Positions 54,501 to 62,564 of a stretch of 64,000 nucleotides of DNA are shown here, piece by piece. A model generated the notes under the pieces. That model was not told the DNA's origin and did not search any database. It saw only the letters and a list, made by a program, of their open reading frames with translations. Position 1 is the first letter of the stretch. Each line of letters starts with the position of its first letter. A program made the position numbers and the translations under genes. Source of the DNA: JANQEU01 sp965242805 (GTDB lineage Bacteria; Bacteroidota; Bacteroidia; Cytophagales; Cyclobacteriaceae); assembly GCA_965242805.1 (NCBI GenBank), contig CBDETD010000002.1, positions 2,542,001-2,606,000 on the forward strand, read 5' to 3'.

Positions 54501-54551
54501 TCCTCGGTGTTTGTTGCAACTCCAATTGCATTGGATTTGACCAAGAAGTAA
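51546..54551 (+). CDS. secDF: Protein translocase subunit SecDF (fusion)
   Basis: Drives late stages of Sec export with the proton gradient. 1001 residues, SecD then SecF in one chain, as usual in Bacteroidota. SecD: LGLDLQGGMHVTLEV near 90, large periplasmic P1 region with an Asp/Ser/Glu-rich insert (about 270-330), and SIDANVLIFERIKEEL; SecF: LGVDFQGGRSYVVSF and SINDTVVVFDRIREN. Twelve membrane segments expected. A terminator follows directly. Confidence 0.97.
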   Translation: MKNKGFVVFLTILISVLCIYYLSFTFVAQKIQRDATEMSTDENFNINFQEKQRYLDSVWNEPVYNLLGLEYAAFEYTYQDIKETELNLGLDLQGGMHVTLEVSPVDILKGISGNNQDPDFLQALQTAKNNIRGTQLSYVDEFYTVFKELAPDKSMAYIFSNASNRGRISLSSSDEEVLEIINAEVDDAINRAFNILRTRIDRFGTSQPNIQRLQNTGRIQIELPGVDNPSRVRKLLQGVAKLEFWEVHELNEIVNVIQAIDQQAYAELGSSQEAEVGEELSDESLGDLSTILTSEDETLSTLPDTSLVAEGDSDTSISSLDSLDAPVAQVSDFVNLMKSGYSLVYAVKDTARINRILQLESVRRIIPSDVKFLWLVKPLETDEIGAEELLELYAIKQSRTGRAPLTGETIVDARQDYDERSRPAVSMQMNAQGAKVWRRLTANNIQRRIAIVLDNYVYSAPVVQGEIPNGNSSISGNFTIEEAQDLANILKAGALPAPTTIVEDVVIGPTLGQVAREQGIKSIVAGLLIVIVFMVIYYAKGGLIANVALFFNVFFILGILAQLSASLTLPGCAGIVLTIGMSIDANVLIFERIKEELRHGAGLKQAISSGYKKAYSSIIDANMTTLITGIILYSLGQGPVKGFAITLIIGIICSFFSAVFITRVIVEAFSRKGDNAKINFANAFSRNAFSNLKIDFLKKRKIAYLFSGLFIAFGIVSLIMKDLTLGVDFQGGRSYVVSFHEPPVPSAMKASLSNTFDNAGTEVKTFGSNNVLKITTSYLIEDETDEADNQVRTTLIGGLEEYTGQSFIENDEGVDDTHFAIASSSKVGATIADDIKNSSYQSAVLGLIFIFLYILIRFRKWQFGLGAIVALFHDTLFVISAFAIANLFGVSYEVDQVFVAAILTIIGYSINDTVVVFDRIRENLGIKSGSELYGVFNESLNNTISRTLITSVTTLIVVLILFIFGGVVLKGFSFALLVGIIIGTYSSVFVATPIALDLTKK

Positions 54552-54577
54552 AGAAAAACCAATTCTATAAATGAAAG

Positions 54578-54606
54578 GCCACCATGTGAATCATGGTGGC
54601 TTTTTT
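54578..54606 (+). terminator. Terminator of secDF
   Basis: GCCACCATG-TGAAT-CATGGTGGC, a perfect 9-bp stem followed by TTTTTT, 26 bases after the stop. Confidence 0.93.
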
Positions 54607-54649
54607 GCTTCTAGGGAAATTTATTTGATTAATTTTAAATGGATCGACA

Positions 54650-55342
54650 ATGGAAGAGTCTCAGCCAAAATACCTAATAATCATGATCACACTGGTTGTT
54701 GGTCTGGTTATTGCCATGTATGTGATGAGCAACGTCTACCATATTGAAGCATATCCCCCCAGAAGGCACTATACTTCATCAATGACAAAAAGACCGAAAC
54801 CGCCTGAAGAAGCTGCAATAGATACAGTTTCAGTTCTAAAAGAGCAACCCATAGAGGAAAGTATGCCCGAATCCACAGAGATCGAGGAGTCCCAACCTCA
54901 AGCCGTTGCCTCAATGTCAAGTGGGGATCCGGAAAGCTATTTTGAGGCACAACTCTCGGATTACATCAGTGAATTTGATCCGATACTTTCGGAAAACAGA
55001 TCCGATATTGTTATAAGGTATTATCCCCATAAAGGAGATGGCGATAAAGTATACCGATTGCGTGAATTGGGTCTGTATATACATGAGAGGGAAACGAATG
55101 AATCTATCGGCCAATATGAATCCAATTCCATCTACTACGGAGATAGTATCTCGACTCGAGACATCCAGGTCATTGCCTATTACCTCATCAAAAACGGAGT
55201 CCCCATCAAGCAAATAGTACCTTCCAAATACCACAGTGACTGGAAGTCCAAATCAGTGGAAATTGGTGCTGACTTAACTTTAGAAGACAAACTTGTGATA
55301 TCCCTGGAAGAACTACGATCATTTCAGAATGAATTCCGGTAG
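54650..55342 (+). CDS. Single-pass membrane protein with C-terminal alpha/beta domain
   Basis: 230 residues. Membrane helix at about 8-29, then a Pro/Glu/Ser-rich linker (38-95) and a C-terminal domain of about 125 residues with IVIRYYPHKGDGDKVYRLRELGLYIHER, NSIYYGDSIST and DIQVIAYYLIKNGVPIKQI. The domain pattern (conserved YYG, repeated strand-helix) looks like a small binding domain, possibly envelope-associated. Unrecognised; no catalytic motif. Confidence 0.7.
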   Translation: MEESQPKYLIIMITLVVGLVIAMYVMSNVYHIEAYPPRRHYTSSMTKRPKPPEEAAIDTVSVLKEQPIEESMPESTEIEESQPQAVASMSSGDPESYFEAQLSDYISEFDPILSENRSDIVIRYYPHKGDGDKVYRLRELGLYIHERETNESIGQYESNSIYYGDSISTRDIQVIAYYLIKNGVPIKQIVPSKYHSDWKSKSVEIGADLTLEDKLVISLEELRSFQNEFR

Positions 55343-55411
55343 TGGGCACGAGGAATGTTAAAAAAAGTGAATATTTAAATCTAAACACGAGTATTATCGA
55401 CATTTGATGCT

Positions 55412-56167
55412 GTGAAAGCATCGTTTTATACTGTTCTGCTTTTAATTGGAGGATCTTTATTCGGCCAGTCCTTGAAAAATGGGAAACTGGTGGATGCCGA
55501 GGACGATGCTCCTATTCCCCAGGCACATATTCGAAATCTTTCAACATCCCTGGGTACCGTATCCAACTTCTCAGGAGAATTCCAAATGAAAATGGATCTT
55601 GGAGATACACTATTGGTAAGTTGCGTTGGTTATCAATCCATTGGTTTCATCGTGGCAGAAGAGTGGCAGGAATCCGATAACATTCTGATCGAAATGATAA
55701 GGGACACTATTCTTCTGGAGGAATTGACTATTACAAGACTCCCCAATGAAACGATTTTTAAACAAAGGATCCTTGAGTATCAACCTAATGATACTTCCCT
55801 TGAAATTGTCGGCCTTCAAAAACCTGCTCGAGGCCCTAACCCTCTTCTACGTGATGATCATGTCAAATCATTAGGTTTCGCAGTAAATCACCCCATTAGC
55901 TTTATTTATCACAATTTTAGTAAGAAAGCCAAAGAGAAACGAAAAATGCATGAAATTGACGGTAACCGATTTCGTAACCACGAGATCCAGCAGAAATTTA
56001 ATCGTCAATATGTTGGCGAACTAACTGGTCTAAAAGGAGATACGTTGACCAATTTCATATTATACTGTGATTTCGACAAGGAATGGCTTTTCAAAACAGA
56101 TCAATACATGATCGCGGAGACCATCATGATCAAACTCCTTGAGTTTAAAAAAGACGTTAAAGGTTAG
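55412..56167 (+). CDS. Secreted CarboxypepD_reg-like protein
   Basis: 251 residues from GTG 55412; signal peptide ends near SLFGQ. N-terminal carboxypeptidase-regulatory-like domain (22-105: GKLVDAEDDAPIPQAHIRNL, SGEFQMKMDLGDTLLVSCVGYQ), then a basic linker and a C-terminal helical part without a recognised domain. Similar domain architecture to the gene at 32218. No TonB barrel. Function unknown. Confidence 0.8.
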   Translation: MKASFYTVLLLIGGSLFGQSLKNGKLVDAEDDAPIPQAHIRNLSTSLGTVSNFSGEFQMKMDLGDTLLVSCVGYQSIGFIVAEEWQESDNILIEMIRDTILLEELTITRLPNETIFKQRILEYQPNDTSLEIVGLQKPARGPNPLLRDDHVKSLGFAVNHPISFIYHNFSKKAKEKRKMHEIDGNRFRNHEIQQKFNRQYVGELTGLKGDTLTNFILYCDFDKEWLFKTDQYMIAETIMIKLLEFKKDVKG

Positions 56168-56211
56168 GATTCCCCTTGAAACCTTCAGCCGACAACTTTG
56201 GTTGACATTTC

Positions 56212-56847
56212 ATGAATCAAATATTGTACTTATTCGATCCACTATGTGGCTGGTGTTATGGATTTAGCAGCAACATCATTTCGTTTTACCACAAATTCAA
56301 ATCAAAATACGAATTCGTCCCGATTCCAGGTGGAATGCTGACAGGTGATAGAGCAAAACCCATTTCCCAAATGGAAGAATATATCTCAGGAGCACTTCAA
56401 AAAGTCGAAAGTACCACAGGATGTAAATTCGGGGAAGGTTTCACTGATAGTCTTCTCAGGTCGAAGGATACCATTCTTGATTCTGAACCTCCAAGTAGAG
56501 CTGTTATAACATTCAGAACATTCAACTCTGCTAAATCTCTAGAGTATACTGCTGCATTGCAAAGAGCACATTTCTTTGATGGCAGAGATTATAATGATCA
56601 TAAACTATACGGAGAATTGTCTGAACAATTTGGGATAGATAGCAAATCATTCATGTCTCGATTCAAAGAGGATGAAATGATACAACATGTACAGGAAGAG
56701 TTTCACTGGGTTAAAGAATCAGGCGTCCAGGGGTATCCTACTGTAGTCGTCCGATCAAATTCAAAATATTATATGCTTTCCAACGGATACGTGAGTGTGA
56801 AATCTATGGAAGAGTCTTTGAAAAGCGCATCGAAATATCTGGATTGA
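56212..56847 (+). CDS. DsbA-family thioredoxin-like oxidoreductase (FrnE-like)
   Basis: 211 residues, thioredoxin-fold DsbA. Active pair Cys12-Gly-Trp-Cys15 in FDPLCGWCYGFS; cis-proline region in QGYPTVVV. Lacks a signal peptide, so it probably acts in the cytoplasm, as FrnE-like proteins often do. Substrate unknown. Confidence 0.9.
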   Translation: MNQILYLFDPLCGWCYGFSSNIISFYHKFKSKYEFVPIPGGMLTGDRAKPISQMEEYISGALQKVESTTGCKFGEGFTDSLLRSKDTILDSEPPSRAVITFRTFNSAKSLEYTAALQRAHFFDGRDYNDHKLYGELSEQFGIDSKSFMSRFKEDEMIQHVQEEFHWVKESGVQGYPTVVVRSNSKYYMLSNGYVSVKSMEESLKSASKYLD

Positions 56848-56905
56848 ATTCTTTTTCTTTCCCACTTTTTTGTAATTTAATCCCATCCAAAACAGGTTTT
56901 GAACA

Positions 56906-57289
56906 ATGGAATTTACTTTGACATTTCATATAAAGGCACCCCCAAAGAGAATCTATACGGCATGGTTGGACAGTGATGAGCACTCCGATATGACAGGAGG
57001 CGATGCTCTGATAACTGAAGATGTCGATGATAAATTCACGGCATGGGATGGATACATTTGGGGGAAAAACCTTGAACTCATTCCCGGTAAATACATAAAA
57101 CAATCCTGGAAAACAGCAGATTTCGACGATGATCAGGATTACTCTACCCTTGAAGTGACCTTTGACGAAGAAGATGATGGAACCAAAATCACGTTGAAAC
57201 ATTCAGAACTTACCTATAAGGACGAGCATTACAAACAGGGATGGTTTGACAACTACTTCAATCCCATGAAAGATTACTTTGAGGATTGA
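56906..57289 (+). CDS. SRPBCC/AHSA1-like domain protein
   Basis: 127 residues. Pattern TFHIKAPPKRIYTAWLDSDEHSDMTGG, then DKFTAWDGYIWGKNLELIPGKYI and a C-terminal helix KQGWFDNYFNPMKDYF, as in the AHSA1-like branch of the SRPBCC family. Ligand unknown. Confidence 0.85.
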   Translation: MEFTLTFHIKAPPKRIYTAWLDSDEHSDMTGGDALITEDVDDKFTAWDGYIWGKNLELIPGKYIKQSWKTADFDDDQDYSTLEVTFDEEDDGTKITLKHSELTYKDEHYKQGWFDNYFNPMKDYFED

Positions 57290-57345
57290 TCGTTTATTCC
57301 TATGGCATAGAATTATTTCGTAACGTTTTCTGTTTTTAGCCTATC

Positions 57346-58425
57346 ATGGCGAATAGCGACACACTTCTTTTCATTCCGGACATTTCGGGTTTCACTACGT
57401 TTATCAATGAAACCGAAGTTTCCCATAGTAAGCACATTATTTCGGAGCTACTGCAGGTAATTCAAGAGAATAATTACCTGGATTTGGAATTAGCGGAAAT
57501 CGAGGGAGATGCATTATTCTATTATAAAAAGAAGGGGATCCCGGCAATGGAAAAAGTTATTGCCATGGCCACGGAAATGTTTATCGCATTTCATCATCAA
57601 TTGCTATTGTACAGCGATCGCAGAATATGCAATTGCGGAGCATGTTCTACAGCTATTAATCTTTCCCTGAAGTTTGTTGTCCATTTTGGGCAATCGGAAT
57701 TAATCGAGGTGGGTGACAAGACGAAACCATTTGGCAGTGATGTGGTCATCGCACACAGACTACTAAAAAACAGTATTGGGAGCGATGAGTATATCTTGCT
57801 GACGGACTCAGCTTATGAAAAAGTAAAAAAGAAACCTGAAGAGCTGGTTTTTCGTCAATCGTATGAGTCCTATAAGGACATTGGAAAAATCGGCATCGTT
57901 TATACCAACATCTCAGGCATGAAAGATCGTGTACCACCTCTCCCGGAAATGGCCAAGTCGTTCAAGTCGAGGAAGCCAGTTGTTGTAGAGGGATCGATCG
58001 AAAATGATCCAAAGACAGTTTACGAGCTAATCAGCAATTTCGAGTTTCGGGAATTATGGAATAAAAGAACCCAAAAGCTGGAATACCGCAAAAACCGAGT
58101 GAACAGATCCGGTGAGAAGCATATTTGCGTAATAGATGGTAAAAATATCGAATTCGAAACAGTGACGGATGATTTCGGTAATGACACTTGGGTCTATGGC
58201 GAGGTCACCAAAGACATCCCCATTTTGAAGGCCTTTACCAACTATTACATTCTAAAAAAGATAGGAGAAAAGACATTACTCCGGATCGAAGCTCACCCAA
58301 AATCTATTCCGGTTGTAGGGTTGATCCTGACCCCTATTTTCAGAAAAATGATTAAAAGAGAACTAGACTATAGTATTAAATCTATCCAGAAAGCTGCTAA
58401 ACAGGAGGCCCTTCAATACGCCTGA
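57346..58425 (+). CDS. DUF2652-type degenerate class III cyclase-like domain fused to SRPBCC
   Basis: 359 residues. N-terminal half (1-200) resembles DUF2652: LLFIPDISGFTTFI with Asp12 and LAEIEGDALFYY with Asp55, the two metal-aspartate positions of class III nucleotidyl cyclases, plus a Cys cluster C95-x-C97-x2-C100 (CNCGAC). C-terminal half (about 210-355) is an SRPBCC domain. Catalytic competence is unproven; adenine or transition-state residues cannot be assigned here. It follows another SRPBCC gene by 56 bases. Confidence 0.8.
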   Translation: MANSDTLLFIPDISGFTTFINETEVSHSKHIISELLQVIQENNYLDLELAEIEGDALFYYKKKGIPAMEKVIAMATEMFIAFHHQLLLYSDRRICNCGACSTAINLSLKFVVHFGQSELIEVGDKTKPFGSDVVIAHRLLKNSIGSDEYILLTDSAYEKVKKKPEELVFRQSYESYKDIGKIGIVYTNISGMKDRVPPLPEMAKSFKSRKPVVVEGSIENDPKTVYELISNFEFRELWNKRTQKLEYRKNRVNRSGEKHICVIDGKNIEFETVTDDFGNDTWVYGEVTKDIPILKAFTNYYILKKIGEKTLLRIEAHPKSIPVVGLILTPIFRKMIKRELDYSIKSIQKAAKQEALQYA

Positions 58426-59643
58426 CTACCATACATGAATATTTCCTGTTTCATCAATCATAATCTTCCTGTGTTCCACTGGAACTACAACCTCAAATTC
58501 CGAATTCACCACACCTAGCTGCCCATTTCTTTTACTCTTAATCACAGCATAATCACCAATGAAAGGACTTATCAGGTAATGACGGACAGCGCCGATATCG
58601 CCAACGTGCATACCTTTTGAAGGGAAGAAATCTGCCATCTCCCGCATCTCATCATTCTTGAAATCCTTAAGAAGCGGAGGCACCACCTCCTCCCCTGATT
58701 TATCGAGAAAACCATATCTCCCATTTAGTTCAATCAATGACCAGTTATTCTCATTTCGATTGAAATACGAAATGTTATCGTATTTAGGTTCTACGACAAT
58801 ATCGCCACCCTTATCAATAAAGCCTAGTTTTGAATCTTTCCTGACCATAGCCCAGTTGACTCCCTTCGCTCCAAAAGAGTAAATCTTATCGTAGACAGGA
58901 GGAACAATCTCCTCGGCTTGCTTATTGATAAAACCTTCCCTGCCATTCAATTCAACCTTTGCCCAATTTTCCACGTATCCACCAAAATGACCTACTGACT
59001 CGTACTTAACAGGTACGATTTCCTTTCCCATTTTATCAATAAATCCGTACTGCCCATTCTTTTCCACTTTAGCCCAGGGAACTCCCGAAGAATTGAAGTG
59101 GAAGATCCTATCAAAGTTTGTGGCAACCACCACTCTCCCTGTACGATCAATGAATCCCTGTAGTCCATTTTCCTCCACAAGTGCCCATTCGATCCCATAA
59201 GTCCCAAACTGACCTATTTTATCATACTTGACAGGCACAATTTTCTCACCGCTCCTATCAATAAATCCAAAAAGTCCATTGATTTCAACCATGGCCCAGT
59301 TGCTGTCTCTGCTGCCGTAGGAATAGATCTTATCAAACTCAGGCTCCACAATTATGTCTCCATCTTTGTCCACAAATCCGTATCTCCCATTATAGGCCAG
59401 CATAGCCCACTGGACCCCGTGATGTCCAAAATCCCATATCTTATCGTACTTCGCAGCCAATACTTCATTTCCACTTCGGTCTATGAATCCGTACTTTCCA
59501 TCTGCTCTCACAAGGGCTAATCCGGAATGTTGTTTGGCTCCGTAGGCAGATACGTACTCATATTCCAATTTCAATGAGTCTCTCTGAGCCATTGCCAGAT
59601 TAGAAAAGAGCATAATAGAGATTACAAGTGCTGGTGTACGCAT
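58426..59643 (-). CDS. WG-repeat protein, secreted
   Basis: 405 residues. Signal peptide 1-19. Seven WG-type repeats of roughly 45 residues fill about 45-330 (GKYGFIDRSGNEVL, GRYGFVDKDGDIIV, GLFGFIDRSGEKIV, GLQGFIDRTGRVVV, GQYGFIDKMGKEIV, GREGFINKQAEEIV, SKLGFIDKGGDIVV, with an eighth partial GRYGFLDKSGEEVV). Each unit has Y/F-G-F-I/V-D. The C-terminal 60 residues are separate. A binding scaffold of unknown partner. A terminator region lies upstream, so it is transcribed alone. Confidence 0.9.
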   Translation of the reverse strand: MRTPALVISIMLFSNLAMAQRDSLKLEYEYVSAYGAKQHSGLALVRADGKYGFIDRSGNEVLAAKYDKIWDFGHHGVQWAMLAYNGRYGFVDKDGDIIVEPEFDKIYSYGSRDSNWAMVEINGLFGFIDRSGEKIVPVKYDKIGQFGTYGIEWALVEENGLQGFIDRTGRVVVATNFDRIFHFNSSGVPWAKVEKNGQYGFIDKMGKEIVPVKYESVGHFGGYVENWAKVELNGREGFINKQAEEIVPPVYDKIYSFGAKGVNWAMVRKDSKLGFIDKGGDIVVEPKYDNISYFNRNENNWSLIELNGRYGFLDKSGEEVVPPLLKDFKNDEMREMADFFPSKGMHVGDIGAVRHYLISPFIGDYAVIKSKRNGQLGVVNSEFEVVVPVEHRKIMIDETGNIHVW

Positions 59644-59700
59644 GGATTACTATTTCTTCTCTAAAGACACCTCGTTAAAGAGAACGTTTCTATAAGGGCA

Positions 59701-59735
59701 AAAAAAATCCCTGCCAGAATTTGACAGGGATTTTT
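59701..59735. terminator. Bidirectional hairpin terminator
   Basis: AATCCCTG and CAGGGATT arms with flanking A and T runs on both sides. It is 19 bases past the small CxxC gene on the minus strand and separates it from the WG-repeat gene. Confidence 0.85.
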
Positions 59736-59753
59736 GGTGGTTTATATTCAAAA

Positions 59754-59915
59754 TCAGCTACCACAACCCACACAATCGATTTGTTGATTCGCGGGCTTGG
59801 TACCATTAAGCTTCATCTTCAGATTGTGGATCTTGTCCCTGATTTCCATATCAGTAAACATGTCTCCGGTTAATTCCGACTCGAGTCTTTTGATCTCTTC
59901 TCGAATTTCATCCAT
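59754..59915 (-). CDS. Small 53-residue protein with C-terminal CVGCGS
   Basis: ATG at 59913-59915 gives a soluble, helical protein beginning MDEIREEIKRLESELTGDMF and ending QQIDCVGCGS. Two cysteines two residues apart (Cys48 and Cys51) near the C-terminus suggest metal or disulfide chemistry, possibly as part of an oligomer. A terminator follows its stop. Not recognised; length is below usual gene-calling limits. Confidence 0.65.
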   Translation of the reverse strand: MDEIREEIKRLESELTGDMFTDMEIRDKIHNLKMKLNGTKPANQQIDCVGCGS

Positions 59916-60157
59916 AAGTTTTATGATTTAATTGTAAACTTGATATTACTTAAAATGCAGTAGAATATCAACTTGATGGTCGTATTTTGTGCTTCAATTC
60001 ATTTGTTGTTCATTATAACAGATGATCCGATTAAAAAGTGTCGGGAATTGTACTTTATATTCTGATCCCAATAAATACGACAGTCCTTTCCCTTTCGGGA
60101 AATAGTAATTAATTTCGCAGTCGATTTCAGAATAGGTAAAATCACAAAAAAATTCGA

Positions 60158-61666
60158 ATGGCAAACATAGGAAAAGTCACCCAGGTAATCGGACCTGTTG
60201 TAGATGTGAGTTTTGGTGCTGAAGGGTCAAAACTTCCCAATATTCTTGATGCATTAGCTGTTACCAAAGATGATGGTCATAAGATTGTTTTGGAAGTCCA
60301 GCAACACCTGGGAGAAGAAGCGGTTAGGACGATCGCAATGGATTCAACTGATGGCCTGAAAAGAGGGCAGAAAGTTACCGACCTGGAGTCACCCATTAAA
60401 ATGCCAATAGGTGAAGATATTAAAGGTCGACTTTTCAATGTTGTGGGTGAAGCTATTGACGGAATAGAGCAACCTAAATCCAAAGAAGGGCTTCCCATTC
60501 ACCGACCTGCCCCAACATTCGGTGAGTTATCTACAAATACAGAGGTTCTTTTCACTGGAATCAAAGTTATTGACCTGATCGAACCTTATGCGAAAGGTGG
60601 TAAGATTGGATTATTTGGAGGAGCTGGAGTTGGTAAAACCGTTTTGATCCAGGAATTGATCAATAACATTGCAAAGGCCTACTCAGGTCTTTCCGTATTT
60701 GCAGGAGTTGGTGAAAGAACCAGGGAAGGAAATGACCTGTTGCGGGAAATGATTGAAGCAGGTATCATCAACTATGGTGACGAATTCAAGAAATCCATGG
60801 AAGCAGGAGGTTGGGACCTCTCTAAAGTCGGAGCTGATCAGTTGAAGGATTCCAAAGCGACTTTCGTTTTTGGGCAAATGAATGAGCCTCCGGGAGCAAG
60901 GGCAAGGGTGGCATTGTCCGGTCTTACTGTTGCAGAACATTTCCGTGATGGAGATGGAAGCGGTGCCGGAAGAGATATTCTATTCTTCATTGACAATATT
61001 TTCCGATTTACACAAGCTGGTTCTGAAGTATCGGCTCTTCTTGGTCGAATGCCATCAGCGGTAGGTTATCAGCCCACACTAGCTACCGAAATGGGATTGA
61101 TGCAGGAAAGGATTACAAGTACAAAACATGGATCTATTACTTCAGTTCAGGCAGTATATGTACCTGCGGATGACCTTACTGATCCAGCCCCTGCAACAAC
61201 ATTCTCTCACCTCGATGCCACAACCGTTTTATCCAGGAAAATCGCAGAGTTGGGTATTTACCCTGCTGTGGATCCACTTGACTCTACTTCCAGGATACTT
61301 AGTGCGGATATTCTTGGTGATGATCATTACCGATGTGCACAAAACGTTAAGGAGATCCTACAGAGATATAAGGAACTTCAGGATATAATCGCAATCCTGG
61401 GTATGGACGAGCTTTCAGATGAAGATAAGCTGGTAGTTCACCGTGCACGAAGGGTTCAAAGATTCCTTTCTCAACCGTTCCATGTAGCAGAAGCTTTCAC
61501 AGGGTTGAAAGGAGAGCTCGTTGATATCAAGGACACCATCAAAGGTTTCAATGAGATTATGGAAGGAAAACATGATAATCTTCCTGAGGCCGCTTTCAAC
61601 CTGGTAGGTACGATCGAGCAGGCAGTTGAAAAAGGAGAGAGATTACTTGCGGAAGCAAATGCTTAA
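60158..61666 (+). CDS. atpD: F1 ATP synthase subunit beta
   Basis: Catalytic subunit of F1. 502 residues. Walker A GGAGVGKTVLIQEL near 155-168, GERTREGNDLLREM, Walker B ILFFIDNIFRF, and the GYQPTLATEMG segment are canonical. Translation of atpC follows after 2 bases. The rest of the ATP synthase genes are not here, the split arrangement seen in Bacteroidota. Confidence 0.98.
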   Translation: MANIGKVTQVIGPVVDVSFGAEGSKLPNILDALAVTKDDGHKIVLEVQQHLGEEAVRTIAMDSTDGLKRGQKVTDLESPIKMPIGEDIKGRLFNVVGEAIDGIEQPKSKEGLPIHRPAPTFGELSTNTEVLFTGIKVIDLIEPYAKGGKIGLFGGAGVGKTVLIQELINNIAKAYSGLSVFAGVGERTREGNDLLREMIEAGIINYGDEFKKSMEAGGWDLSKVGADQLKDSKATFVFGQMNEPPGARARVALSGLTVAEHFRDGDGSGAGRDILFFIDNIFRFTQAGSEVSALLGRMPSAVGYQPTLATEMGLMQERITSTKHGSITSVQAVYVPADDLTDPAPATTFSHLDATTVLSRKIAELGIYPAVDPLDSTSRILSADILGDDHYRCAQNVKEILQRYKELQDIIAILGMDELSDEDKLVVHRARRVQRFLSQPFHVAEAFTGLKGELVDIKDTIKGFNEIMEGKHDNLPEAAFNLVGTIEQAVEKGERLLAEANA

Positions 61667-61668
61667 TC

Positions 61669-61926
61669 ATGTTTGTTGAGGTTTTCACACCAGACGAAAA
61701 GGTCTTCGAAGGGGAAGTTGAAAGTGCTACTTTTCCAGGAAGTGATGGGTCATTCCAAATATTAAATAATCATGCTGCCCTCATATCTACCTTAGGAAAG
61801 GGGGACATGAAATTTGTGAAGATGGTTAATAAGAAACCAGAAGAAACCCACATGCTTGTTGAAGGCGGTGTGGTGGAAGTGCTCTTCAACAAAGTCACTG
61901 TTCTTGCAGAGAAAATACACGATTGA
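61669..61926 (+). CDS. atpC: F1 ATP synthase subunit epsilon (short form)
   Basis: 85 residues: FVEVFTPDEKVFEGEVESATFPGSDGSFQILNNHAALISTL. Contains the beta-sandwich only; the C-terminal helical hairpin is absent, so it cannot act as the ratchet inhibitor seen in longer epsilons. Short forms are usual in Bacteroidota. Confidence 0.95.
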   Translation: MFVEVFTPDEKVFEGEVESATFPGSDGSFQILNNHAALISTLGKGDMKFVKMVNKKPEETHMLVEGGVVEVLFNKVTVLAEKIHD

Positions 61927-61946
61927 ATCAATCAACAACCTATACC

Positions 61947-61979
61947 AAGGCCATTCTTAATCAAGGATGGCCTTTTTTA
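61947..61979 (+). terminator. Terminator of atpDC
   Basis: AAGGCCAT and ATGGCCTT arms followed by TTTTTTAT. It overlaps the stop region of the convergent pabC. Confidence 0.88.
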
Positions 61980-62564
61980 TTGTAATGATGTCATCGGAAT
62001 TTCAATATCTCCAAGGTCATTCAATGCATTGATCAATCCTAGTTTTTCATACTCCCTCAAGTCTTCGAACCGGATGCCTATTTTTTCAATACGACCGGTT
62101 GAGAGAAGGTAACTTCTCCTTGCTCCTTCCAATAAACATGTTTCGGGAGTGTACCATTTCCCTTCCTTACGAAATACGGTGTTTGCGTAGAATGAATCAG
62201 TGATAAATCCATTCCTGACAATCAGGATATCGTCACAGGTCCCTTTTTTCTGGTAAAGAACTTCTAACCCGGACCTATCAAAATATTTATATGAATAGTC
62301 GATTGCATCGTCAAAAACCAGTTTGATGCTGGTGACGGAAGGCCTGGAATATTCGGAGGTTTCGATAACAAATTTCTCTTCATCGTAAAGTAGACGCACC
62401 TTAATTCTCTCCTTTACCTTCATAAAAGGAAGTATTGACATCAATTGAAGAGGTTGATATTGTGGATAGTGTTCTTGAATAGTAGCATTAACTCTTTCCT
62501 GATGATATAAGATCAGTGGATAACCACCTCCTTCATGACACATTGTTTCAATAAACTGGAACAT
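61977..62564 (-). CDS. pabC: Aminodeoxychorismate lyase-like (class IV aminotransferase)
   Basis: Class IV PLP lyase that turns aminodeoxychorismate into p-aminobenzoate for folate. The start at 62564 (MFQFIETMCHEGGGYPLILYH) fits family proteins; a Met 4 codons upstream exists. The Lys and the FTSNIF-like region of PLP-fold IV appear as a divergent TDSFYANTVFRKEGKWYTP, the LLEGARRSYLLS end being typical. Overlaps pabB by 17 bases (29 with the upstream Met). Moderate certainty for the precise activity. Confidence 0.82.
   Translation of the reverse strand: MFQFIETMCHEGGGYPLILYHQERVNATIQEHYPQYQPLQLMSILPFMKVKERIKVRLLYDEEKFVIETSEYSRPSVTSIKLVFDDAIDYSYKYFDRSGLEVLYQKKGTCDDILIVRNGFITDSFYANTVFRKEGKWYTPETCLLEGARRSYLLSTGRIEKIGIRFEDLREYEKLGLINALNDLGDIEIPMTSLQ

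Noticed and set aside
9807..58425. A Pycsar system formed by the PycTM-like protein and the class III cyclase-like DUF2652 protein
   Set aside because: The two genes are 47 kb apart with unrelated genes between, and the second is fused to SRPBCC; Pycsar pairs are adjacent.
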